Assembly (NCBI GenBank): GCA_008975185.1
Contig: BFAU01000221.1
Coordinates: forward strand, 1 to 5,121
DNA length: 5,121 nt
Direction of reading: 5' to 3'
DNA from: a bacterium MnTg04
GTDB lineage: Bacteria > Pseudomonadota > Gammaproteobacteria > Steroidobacterales > MnTg04
Positions 1 to 5,121 of the stretch are shown in pieces. The position numbers were made by a program, and so were the translations under genes. How positions within the stretch are numbered: the stretch's first letter is position 1; each line of letters opens with the position of its first letter. Below the pieces are notes generated by a model that saw only the letters and a program-made list of their open reading frames with translations, ran no database searches and was not told the origin of the DNA.

Positions 1-604
1 CGCCCTCGAACTGGAACCCAACAACATTGATGCCCTGGGTTGGTACGGTGCGAAAATGGCGATAGACGGCCGCACTGACATTGCGCTCGAATCCTTGGAG
101 AAGGCGGTCAAACTGGACCCGTTATCCATGCTTTCTATCGATGGCCTCGCGACCGCGCTGACCATTGCCGGCAGATTTGATGAAAGTATAGCGCTGCAAC
201 GCCAAGCGCTCGAAATCGACCCGGATGTCGGACGAATTCACGGTCACATTGCCTACAATCACCTGTTGCAGGGAAACCTGGCCGATGCGATGGCCGAGTA
301 TCAAAAGGAGCCGGTAAATTGGGTTCGTGACTTCGGCAAGATTCTGGTGCTCGGAAGAACAGGCGAGCAGGACGCATGGACGGTAGCGCTCGATGAATTT
401 ATCCGCGAGCACGGTAAGAAAGACGCCTACCAGATCGCGGAAATCTACGCCGATGCCGGCGATCCCGAGGCCGCGTTCGAGTGGCTGGAAACCGCTCTGA
501 AAGTCAGGGACCCCGGGCTGGTCTGGATCAAAACCGATGCATTGCTCGCCGGTCTGCACGATGATCCGCGCTGGTCAATATTTCTGGATAAGGTCTGGAA
601 CTAA
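1..604 (+). CDS. TPR-repeat protein, C-terminal fragment (5' end outside window)
   Basis: The reading frame is open from base 2, so the first in-frame ATG at 56 is internal and this is the last 200 residues of a longer protein ending at TAA 602-604. Residues 9-42 and 43-76 are two consecutive 34-residue TPR units, each with the small/aromatic residue spacing and ending in LDP or IDP. A third, weaker unit follows at about 77-104, and a further helical pair (YADAGDPEAAFEWLETAL) lies near residues 145-165. The tail, with WIKTDALLAGLHDDPRW, matches the ending I know from proteins that combine an N-terminal winged-helix DNA-binding or adenylate/guanylate cyclase domain with a TolB/TPR sensor region. 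That family recognition is from memory, and the N-terminal domain is not in the window. TPR arrays mediate protein contacts. The gene converges on proC and need not be functionally tied to the minus-strand operon. Its function cannot be set more closely. Confidence 0.85.
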   Translation, partial: ALELEPNNIDALGWYGAKMAIDGRTDIALESLEKAVKLDPLSMLSIDGLATALTIAGRFDESIALQRQALEIDPDVGRIHGHIAYNHLLQGNLADAMAEYQKEPVNWVRDFGKILVLGRTGEQDAWTVALDEFIREHGKKDAYQIAEIYADAGDPEAAFEWLETALKVRDPGLVWIKTDALLAGLHDDPRWSIFLDKVWN

Positions 605-628
605 AATTAGTGCAGGGCAAAAGCTTTC
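605..628. other. 24-bp convergent gene junction without visible terminator
   Basis: Only 24 bp separate the TAA of the TPR gene from the TGA of the minus-strand reductase. The stretch holds an 8-bp palindrome (AAAGCTTT) and a short inverted CTAA/TTAG pair overlapping the TPR stop. Neither forms a GC-rich stem followed by a T-run on either strand. Any transcription terminator must therefore be factor-dependent or lie inside a coding region. Confidence 0.5.
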
Positions 629-1453
629 TCAACCATCCTTTCCCACGGCCAGCAAACGACTCGCTTTCTCGGCCGAAACAGTGATCCCCTTGATCATCGC
701 CGAGCTGAAACCCTCGTGCTCCATCTGGTTGAGGCCCGCGATTGTGCAGCCCCGCGGTGTCGTTACGCGGTCGATTTCGCGTTCGGGGTGTTTCTCGTGG
801 GCCAGCAACAAGGTCGCCGCACCTCTTGCCGTTTGCGCCGCAATTGCCAGCGCGTCTTCGGCATGAAAACCGATTTCGATGCCGCCTTGCGAGGCCGCCC
901 GGATCGCGCGCAGGAAAAACGCGACGCCACAGGCGCCCAGCGCCGTGGCCGCACCCATCAGTTCCTCGTCGATAACCAGGGTCTGGCCGACGCTGTCGAA
1001 AATCGCCTTGGCCGCCGCAATCCCCTCGCCGGCACTTTTGTCGGACGCAAGACAGGTCATCGACTCGCGCACCGCGGTCGCGGTATTGGGCATCGCCCGG
1101 ACGCATTCGACCTTGGCGTCGATCTTCTGCCGGAGTTGCGCGAGATCGACGCCCGACACCACCGATATCAGGATATGGCGGCCGGCTTTCAGTTCAGGGC
1201 CGATCTCTGACATGAGTTCATCGAGTTGCTGGGGTTCGACCGCGACGATGACGACATTCGACTTGCCGATCGCCTCTTTGTTGTCGGCGCATACGGCGAA
1301 GCCCTGCGCTTTCATCTCGTCCAGAAAATGAGTCTTGCGGCGGGTCAGTGTTATCCGGTCCGAACTGACGGTCCCGGCCTGGGCCAGGCCGTTGGCAATT
1401 GCCGTGCCGATATTGCCGGCGCCGAGTATCGCAATGCTTAGCTTGTCTTTCAC
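629..1453 (-). CDS. proC: Pyrroline-5-carboxylate reductase (ProC family), atypical variant
   Basis: Predicted to reduce a cyclic imine (1-pyrroline-5-carboxylate) to L-proline with NAD(P)H in the cytoplasm. Length is 274 residues, close to the roughly 270 usual for ProC. Residues 8-16 hold the Rossmann GAGNIG nucleotide-binding loop, and RR at 38-39 after the second strand would favour NADPH. Residues 121-128 (MPNTATAV) are the ProC MPN motif. Residues 230-249 (VTTPRGCTIAGLNQMEHEGF) are the family signature in the C-terminal helical dimerisation domain. The usual SGSGPAY stretch is replaced by GACGVAF at 173-179, a form I recall from Bacteroidetes-type ProC. I chose the GTG at 1453 because AGGA sits 9 nt upstream and the product then begins just before the Rossmann strand. 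An in-frame GTG at 1504 overlaps the preceding stop and would add 17 residues of non-family sequence. It is the last gene of the cluster. It could also act on the six-membered homologue piperideine-6-carboxylate. Confidence 0.9.
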   Translation of the reverse strand: MKDKLSIAILGAGNIGTAIANGLAQAGTVSSDRITLTRRKTHFLDEMKAQGFAVCADNKEAIGKSNVVIVAVEPQQLDELMSEIGPELKAGRHILISVVSGVDLAQLRQKIDAKVECVRAMPNTATAVRESMTCLASDKSAGEGIAAAKAIFDSVGQTLVIDEELMGAATALGACGVAFFLRAIRAASQGGIEIGFHAEDALAIAAQTARGAATLLLAHEKHPEREIDRVTTPRGCTIAGLNQMEHEGFSSAMIKGITVSAEKASRLLAVGKDG

Positions 1454-1462
1454 TGGTCTTTT

Positions 1463-1466
1463 TCCT
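1463..1466 (-). promoter_or_regulatory. Shine-Dalgarno of the reductase gene, decides GTG start
   Basis: On the minus strand AGGA, within CACAGGAAAA, lies 9 nt before GTG 1453-1451. This supports that start over the GTG at 1504, whose nearest purine-rich run is farther away. Confidence 0.6.
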
Positions 1467-1500
1467 GTGTGTTGTCTTGTCTGAGGCAATAGCAAGAGAC

Positions 1501-2634
1501 TCACGGGCGCTGCATTTCCCCCGCCTGTTCCAGTATGCCAAGAAAAATGTCCGCGCCAAGCGAAATCAACGCGTCGGGAAAATCATAATCCGGGTTGTGC
1601 AGATCGGCCACGGCCTCACCGGCGCCAAGACCAAACATCGCGCACTGCGCAATCGAGGAGAAACAGCCAAAGTCTTCCGACCAGCGAAACGGCTGCTCGG
1701 CAACCCTGAGCAGGCCATCGTCGGCCGCCCGGCGAATCACATCGACGGCGCGCTCCGAATTTACCGTGGCTGCGAAAATATCCCGGTATGCGATTGCAGA
1801 TTCCAGGCCATGCTCAACCGCCAGTTGCCGGATCCGGCTCTCGGCATGGCTTACCATACGCGCCATGGTCGCATCGGTTTCGCTGCGCAACGTGACCCAG
1901 ATCTCGGCTTCGCCGGGCGCGGTACCGAACGCCTGCTCGCCAAGACGCGAGCCCACTACCGTGGCGAATGCCAGTTCGTTGCCAAAATCCATGACCGACG
2001 GCAGCTCGCTCAGCTCGGCGATGAGCTGGCACATCGCCTTCGCCGGGCTCACGCCGGTCTCCGGCTGGGCCGCATGTGCCGTCTTGCCGGTGAGCCTGAT
2101 CGCCTGGCCCCGCGACGCACAACTGAAGGTTCCGTTACGGATGACGATTTCACCGAGCGGAAAACCGGGCAGGTTGTGCAGCGCGAAGCAAAAGTCCGGT
2201 TTGATGGGCGCAAATTTTTCGTCCGCAACAACCGCCGCCGCCCCCTGGCCGGTTTCCTCGGCGGGCTGGTATAACAGCACGACTCTTCCGCGAGCGGGTC
2301 GTTTCCTTGATAGCTTTTCGCCGACTGCGGCCAGTATGGCCATGTGGCCATCGTGACCGCACTTGTGGGATGTACCGTCGTGCACGGAGCGATGCTTGAA
2401 TTCATTCGTTTCCTGGATCGGCAGGGCATCCAGTTCAGACCTGAGCAGGATGGTCGGGCCGGCTTCTATACCCGTGAAAACAAACGCTATCCCGGTGTCG
2501 CCAAGGTTCTCGATGACTTCATCGGGCCGCAACGGCTCGAAAAACCGGAGCAGGCGCTCCGCCGTGCCGGTTTCGCAACCCGAGCGTTCAGGATTTCGAT
2601 GTATTTCCCGCCGTAAATTGACTGGACCGCTCAC
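1501..2634 (-). CDS. M20D-family amidohydrolase / N-acyl-amino-acid deacylase, cytoplasmic
   Basis: A 377-residue metal-dependent hydrolase of peptidase family M20, subfamily D, which includes hippurate hydrolase, IAA-amino-acid hydrolase and N-acetyl-diaminopimelate deacetylase-like enzymes. These split an amide bond between an acyl group and an amino acid. The full active site is visible: the LRREIHRNPE opening at 7-16, DALPIQE at 69-75, CGHDGH at 92-97 (metal ligands Cys92 and His94), PAEE at 124-127 (general base Glu126, ligand Glu127), LHN with His153, and the C-terminal DLHNPDYDFPD with His346. The inserted lid/dimerisation domain runs from about 170 to 285 and contains the TGKTAHAAQPETG segment with its conserved His. 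There is no signal peptide, so it should be cytoplasmic. The GTG start has GGGGAG upstream and gives an N-terminus matching the family; no better start is seen. It lies 32 bp after the M20 lipoprotein gene and 47 bp before the reductase start. The acyl and amino acid specificity cannot be read from sequence. Confidence 0.9.
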   Translation of the reverse strand: MSGPVNLRREIHRNPERSGCETGTAERLLRFFEPLRPDEVIENLGDTGIAFVFTGIEAGPTILLRSELDALPIQETNEFKHRSVHDGTSHKCGHDGHMAILAAVGEKLSRKRPARGRVVLLYQPAEETGQGAAAVVADEKFAPIKPDFCFALHNLPGFPLGEIVIRNGTFSCASRGQAIRLTGKTAHAAQPETGVSPAKAMCQLIAELSELPSVMDFGNELAFATVVGSRLGEQAFGTAPGEAEIWVTLRSETDATMARMVSHAESRIRQLAVEHGLESAIAYRDIFAATVNSERAVDVIRRAADDGLLRVAEQPFRWSEDFGCFSSIAQCAMFGLGAGEAVADLHNPDYDFPDALISLGADIFLGILEQAGEMQRP

Positions 2635-2641
2635 GCCCCCG

Positions 2642-2647
2642 CTCCCC
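2642..2647 (-). promoter_or_regulatory. Shine-Dalgarno of the M20D gene
   Basis: The minus strand reads GGGGAG, 7 nt ahead of GTG 2634-2632, within the 32-bp gap after the lipoprotein gene. It supports the GTG start. The frame stays open upstream of it, but no better start is apparent. Confidence 0.5.
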
Positions 2648-2666
2648 GGATTCGCGCAAGAACCCG

Positions 2667-4247
2667 TTACCGCCCCGCCAGCGCGTATAAAATATCGACA
2701 TAGCCTTTTTCGATTTTGGCAAGACCAGCGATTTTCGAACCCTCTTTCGGGTAGATCACCATGAACTCGTTGGGTCCGTGCGCACCTTTGCCATGGCCGA
2801 TACCGGTGAACACCATCGGCAGCCGCAAGATATCGGTGAACACATAGAATGGGGCGCTGCCACCGAGTCGCGGCTCGACGCTCGGCGGCGCACCATATTT
2901 ATTGAATACGCTGATCGCCGCCTGTACCAGCTCCGAGTCGAGAGAAGTCTGCGACGCCGGGTAACCGCTCATCGGGTGGATCGTGATATCGGTGAAGCCG
3001 TGCTTGTCCAGGTGGGCGCGGATCAGGGCCATCATTTCATCCGGGTCCAGACCGGGTGGCAGCCGCGAATCCACTTTTGCGGTCGCCATGTGCGGCAAGA
3101 TGGTTTTGGTCCCTTCTCCTGTGTACCCGGCCCATATACCGTTGATGTTCAGGGTCGGGTTATACAGATAATCCATCTGCGCTTCCTGCATGGTCTGGCC
3201 ATCGATCCAGCGCTCGATGCCCAGTGCCTGCATCGCCTTTTTTTCATCGGCAGACGCCAGCATGCCGTTTATCAGCGGCATATCCTCCGCCGCCGGCGGC
3301 TGGACCTTGTCGTAATAGCCATCGATCAGAATCGTATTGCCATCGGGCGTCGTCATGCTTGCCAGCGCCTGCACCAGCCGCCAGACCGGCGAGTCGATGT
3401 TGGCCTTCAACGAGCCGTGCACTTCATGGTCGACCGGTCCGCCGTGCGGGCCGCCGCGCGCTTCCAGTTCCATGTAAATGATCCCCTTGACGCCGAGTAT
3501 CATGCGCATATCGCCCGCGCGATTTTGCGAGTTGAACGGGAAGAACACGCCATCGGCAGCCATCAGGCGATCCTTGTATTTTTCGATAATCTGCGGAAAG
3601 TGCGGCGAACCCAGTTCCTCCTCGCCTTCAGCCAGCACGATCAGGTTGACCGGCAGGCTGCCGGTCACGCTGATGATCGACTCCAGCGCATTCAACAGCG
3701 CCCGCTGGGGTCCTTTCTGATTGGTCGCACCGCGAGCCATCAGCACGGTGCCAAGCTCGTGTTCGACGAGTTCGCCGGCGAATGGCGGCACCAGCCAGTC
3801 CTCCGGATTCACCGGCTGCACGTCGTACATCATGTAAACGACCAGGGTTTTCTTCGCGCCCGCATCGTAATGAGCGAAAACGCCGGGGTGCCCGTCGGTG
3901 GGCGCCAGCTCGGCCTCGGCAAAACCAATGGCCCGCAGGTCATCGCGCAGCATGCCCGCCATCTCGGTGATGCCGTTATTTTGCGCGCTGATCGATGGCT
4001 GCCTGACCCAGCGCCGCAGATTCGCCAGGTGTTGTTCCAGGTTGCGATCGATATGCGCATAGATTTCATCATGATCGCCCGTGTAGGCCGGGATACTGCC
4101 GGCATCGAAGACCTCGTCGCCGGTTAGCTCGAAACGGGGTCGCTGAACCTTTTTTCCCTGGTCCGAGCTTACCGTGATCTCCGTGCCCTGCTCGCAGGCC
4201 GCGAACAGCCCACAAACCGCAAGCATCAGCCATTTCATATGAGTCAC
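2667..4247 (-). CDS. M20-family peptidase-like lipoprotein with an incomplete dimetal site
   Basis: A 526-residue protein of the M20 (carnosinase/ArgE/DapE-like) fold. Residues 1-18 form a lipoprotein signal ending at Cys18, with Glu at +2, which favours outer-membrane placement. A linker follows to about residue 60. The catalytic domain begins near 61 and includes VRQPSIS at 81-87. The lid domain spans roughly 250-415, with the HGS motif (His277) that in relatives reaches into the partner subunit. The catalytic domain resumes after that, with LGGSAP at 461-466 and GAHGPNE at 488-494. Retained are Asp142 of the YDVQP motif, EGEEELGS (base Glu210, ligand Glu211) and His490. Lost are the GHxD histidine (Met140), the bridging Asp (Asn176, in ARGATNQKG) and the third site ligand (Phe238). 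The GTG at 4247 is preferred because AGGGGA lies 6 nt upstream; ATG 4238 is the alternative, and the signal peptide survives with either. A dipeptidase role is the family default, but activity is uncertain. Confidence 0.85.
   Translation of the reverse strand: MTHMKWLMLAVCGLFAACEQGTEITVSSDQGKKVQRPRFELTGDEVFDAGSIPAYTGDHDEIYAHIDRNLEQHLANLRRWVRQPSISAQNNGITEMAGMLRDDLRAIGFAEAELAPTDGHPGVFAHYDAGAKKTLVVYMMYDVQPVNPEDWLVPPFAGELVEHELGTVLMARGATNQKGPQRALLNALESIISVTGSLPVNLIVLAEGEEELGSPHFPQIIEKYKDRLMAADGVFFPFNSQNRAGDMRMILGVKGIIYMELEARGGPHGGPVDHEVHGSLKANIDSPVWRLVQALASMTTPDGNTILIDGYYDKVQPPAAEDMPLINGMLASADEKKAMQALGIERWIDGQTMQEAQMDYLYNPTLNINGIWAGYTGEGTKTILPHMATAKVDSRLPPGLDPDEMMALIRAHLDKHGFTDITIHPMSGYPASQTSLDSELVQAAISVFNKYGAPPSVEPRLGGSAPFYVFTDILRLPMVFTGIGHGKGAHGPNEFMVIYPKEGSKIAGLAKIEKGYVDILYALAGR
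4194..4247 (-). other. Lipoprotein signal peptide (lipobox LFAAC)
   Basis: The first 18 codons encode a short N-region with Lys5, a hydrophobic core (WLMLAVCGLFAA) and Cys18. The -3 to +1 residues are FAAC; Phe at -3 is not the commonest lipobox residue, but Leu-Phe-Ala-Ala-Cys is plausible. The following residue is Glu rather than Asp, so retention in the inner membrane is not predicted. A polar, flexible segment then leads to the enzyme domain. Confidence 0.65.
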
Positions 4248-4253
4248 TATTTT

Positions 4254-4260
4254 TCCCCTT
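4254..4260 (-). promoter_or_regulatory. Shine-Dalgarno of the M20 lipoprotein gene, decides GTG start
   Basis: The minus strand reads AAGGGGA, 6 nt before GTG 4247-4245 but 15 nt before ATG 4238-4236. The spacing favours the GTG, which adds only three residues (start-Thr-His) ahead of the methionine. Confidence 0.55.
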
Positions 4261-4284
4261 TTTGGTTGTTCGATCGGGCCGCGC

Positions 4285-5121
4285 TCAGGCCGTCCGGGCC
4301 AGGACTCGATCGAGCTTCCCCAGAAATTCGTCTGCATCGGCCAGGTCCACCACCATCGGCGGTTTTATTTTGAGCACATTGTGCCCGGGTCCATCCAAGC
4401 TGAGCATAACGCCGTACTCCAGCATGGCCTCGACGATTTCATGGGAGCGTTGCCGATCCGGCCGGAATTTCTCGCGATCCTCAACGATTTCAACCCCAAG
4501 GAACAGACCGCGCCCCCTGACATCGGCCAGGAAATCGTATTTTTCGGCGAGCGTCTGGAGCCCCCGTTTCATCCGGCCGCCGACTTTCAGCGCGTTTTGC
4601 CGCAGCCCCTCGTCCTCGATAATATCCAGCACCGCCAGGCCCGCGGCACAGGACACCGGGTTGCCGCCAAAGGTATTGAAATACTCCATGCCGCTGTCAA
4701 ACCTGGCGGCCACTTCTTCGCTGGTCACCACGGCGGCCAGCGGATGGCCGTTACCCACCGGCTTACCCATGGTCACGACATCGGGCAACAGGTCCTGGGT
4801 CTCAAACGACCACCAATAGTCCCCCATCCGGCCCAAACCGGTCTGCACCTCGTCGGCGACGCAAATCCCGCCCAGTTCGTGCACCCGCCGGTAGATATTC
4901 GCGAGGAAGCCGTCCGGCAGCACGCGCTGACCGCCACAACCGGGCATGGTTTCGGCAAACAGCGCGGCCGGCAAGCGACCCTCGGCTTCCAGGGCATCCA
5001 GCACGGCAGTCGCAGCATTCTCGGTTAACGCACCGCTTCGTTGCGGAAAACTATCCGGCAGCGGCAACACATCGATATGCCCGGCCTGACCTTCACCGCC
5101 CGGGCCATTGAACTTGTATGG
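4285..5121 (-). CDS. Class III PLP-dependent aminotransferase / phospho-lyase-like, C-terminal part (5' end outside window)
   Basis: The last 278 residues of a fold-type I PLP enzyme; the frame is open to the window edge, so the GTG at 5070 is internal. The PLP-site Asp is in DEVQTG (codon 4852-4854) and the Schiff-base Lys is in TMGKPVGNGHPL (codon 4762-4764). The NTFGGNPVSCAAGLAVLD segment and the C-terminal KIKPPMV strand complete the class III pattern. The motifs ETMPGCGGQ and EYFNTFGGNP are those I associate with the AGXT2L1/AGXT2L2 group (ethanolamine-phosphate and phosphohydroxylysine phospho-lyases) and with bacterial relatives, some fused to an N-terminal APH-type kinase. The segment encoded at the window edge (PYKFNGPGGEGQ) fits the middle of such proteins. 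It is probably the most upstream gene of the cluster seen here, ending 37 bp before the lipoprotein start. True substrate and reaction (transamination or phosphate elimination) are not determined. Confidence 0.88.
   Translation of the reverse strand, partial: PYKFNGPGGEGQAGHIDVLPLPDSFPQRSGALTENAATAVLDALEAEGRLPAALFAETMPGCGGQRVLPDGFLANIYRRVHELGGICVADEVQTGLGRMGDYWWSFETQDLLPDVVTMGKPVGNGHPLAAVVTSEEVAARFDSGMEYFNTFGGNPVSCAAGLAVLDIIEDEGLRQNALKVGGRMKRGLQTLAEKYDFLADVRGRGLFLGVEIVEDREKFRPDRQRSHEIVEAMLEYGVMLSLDGPGHNVLKIKPPMVVDLADADEFLGKLDRVLARTA

Larger units (their letters stand above)
629..5121 (-). other. Probable four-gene operon: PLP enzyme - M20 lipoprotein - M20D amidohydrolase - ProC
   Basis: Four genes run in the same direction with gaps of 37, 32 and 47 bp, each gap containing just enough sequence for a ribosome binding site. 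I see no convincing -35/-10 pair or intrinsic terminator between them. The promoter should lie beyond 5121. All four are amino acid or peptide enzymes, or derived from them, which supports a shared pathway. Confidence 0.7.

Noticed and set aside
122..559. A 145-codon minus-strand open frame opposite the TPR gene
   Set aside because: The + strand shows regular 34-residue TPR periodicity; the antisense translation shows no family features or ribosome binding site.
600..628. Intrinsic terminator at the convergent junction
   Set aside because: Only short AT-rich palindromes are present (AAAGCTTT and CTAA/TTAG), with no GC stem and no T-run following a stem on either strand.
1399..2274. A 291-codon open frame on the + strand opposite the M20D and reductase genes
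   Set aside because: It is antisense to two genes with complete family motifs, runs across their boundary, and its translation is Arg-rich without any domain pattern.
3534..3830. Frameshift or sequencing error as the cause of the missing metal ligands in the M20 lipoprotein
   Set aside because: The frame is continuous, the residues around each substitution match the family (YDVQP, ARGA..KGP, ADGVFF), and three separate in-frame changes would be needed.
2778..4127. A 449-codon open frame on the + strand opposite the M20 lipoprotein gene
   Set aside because: It lies entirely inside a gene with clear M20 motifs, has an Arg/His/Gln-rich low-quality composition with no recognisable domain, and is the expected mirror of GC-rich coding sequence.
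4285..5070. GTG at 5070 as the true start of the aminotransferase
   Set aside because: The frame stays open to the window edge with family-like residues before this codon, and starting here would leave out the N-terminal half of the PLP domain.

Overview
The window looks like ordinary chromosomal DNA of a Gram-negative bacterium. It has moderately high GC, dense packing with short gaps, a probable lipoprotein signal peptide, and a TPR protein of a type common in marine and soil Gammaproteobacteria. That lineage guess is weak. The reductase carries a sequence variant I associate with Bacteroidetes, so taxonomy cannot be settled from this window. I see no RNA genes, mobile elements, CRISPR arrays or long repeats.

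Layout: at the left edge (1-604, + strand) is the C-terminal 200 residues of a TPR protein, probably the tail of a winged-helix/TPR regulator or a related cyclase-type protein. It converges, across only 24 bp, on a tightly packed minus-strand cluster that fills the rest of the window. Read in transcription order (right to left), the cluster is: (1) the C-terminal 278 residues of a class III PLP-dependent aminotransferase of the AGXT2L/phospho-lyase-like group (4285-5121, 5' end outside the window); (2) a probable lipoprotein of the M20 metallopeptidase family (2667-4247); (3) a cytoplasmic M20D amidohydrolase (1501-2634); (4) a ProC-type pyrroline-5-carboxylate reductase (629-1453). Gaps are 37, 32 and 47 bp. 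The three complete genes all appear to start with GTG behind a recognisable Shine-Dalgarno sequence, and no promoter or terminator is visible between genes, so this looks like one operon.

Working together (inference): the gene set suits catabolism of an amino acid or amine released from peptides or acyl conjugates. The lipoprotein would handle a peptide in the periplasm, the M20D enzyme would deacylate or hydrolyse it in the cytoplasm, the PLP enzyme would convert an amino or phospho-amino compound to a semialdehyde, and the ProC-type enzyme would reduce the cyclic imine that such semialdehydes form. One specific version is hydroxylysine to phosphohydroxylysine to aminoadipate semialdehyde/piperideine-6-carboxylate to pipecolate. 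An ornithine-to-proline route is the simpler alternative.

The most unusual point is in the M20 lipoprotein. By eye alignment it has lost all three ligands of one of the two metal sites (His to Met, bridging Asp to Asn, Asp to Phe) while keeping the general-base Glu and both remaining ligands of the other site. It is either a mononuclear or otherwise altered enzyme, or a binding protein derived from a peptidase.
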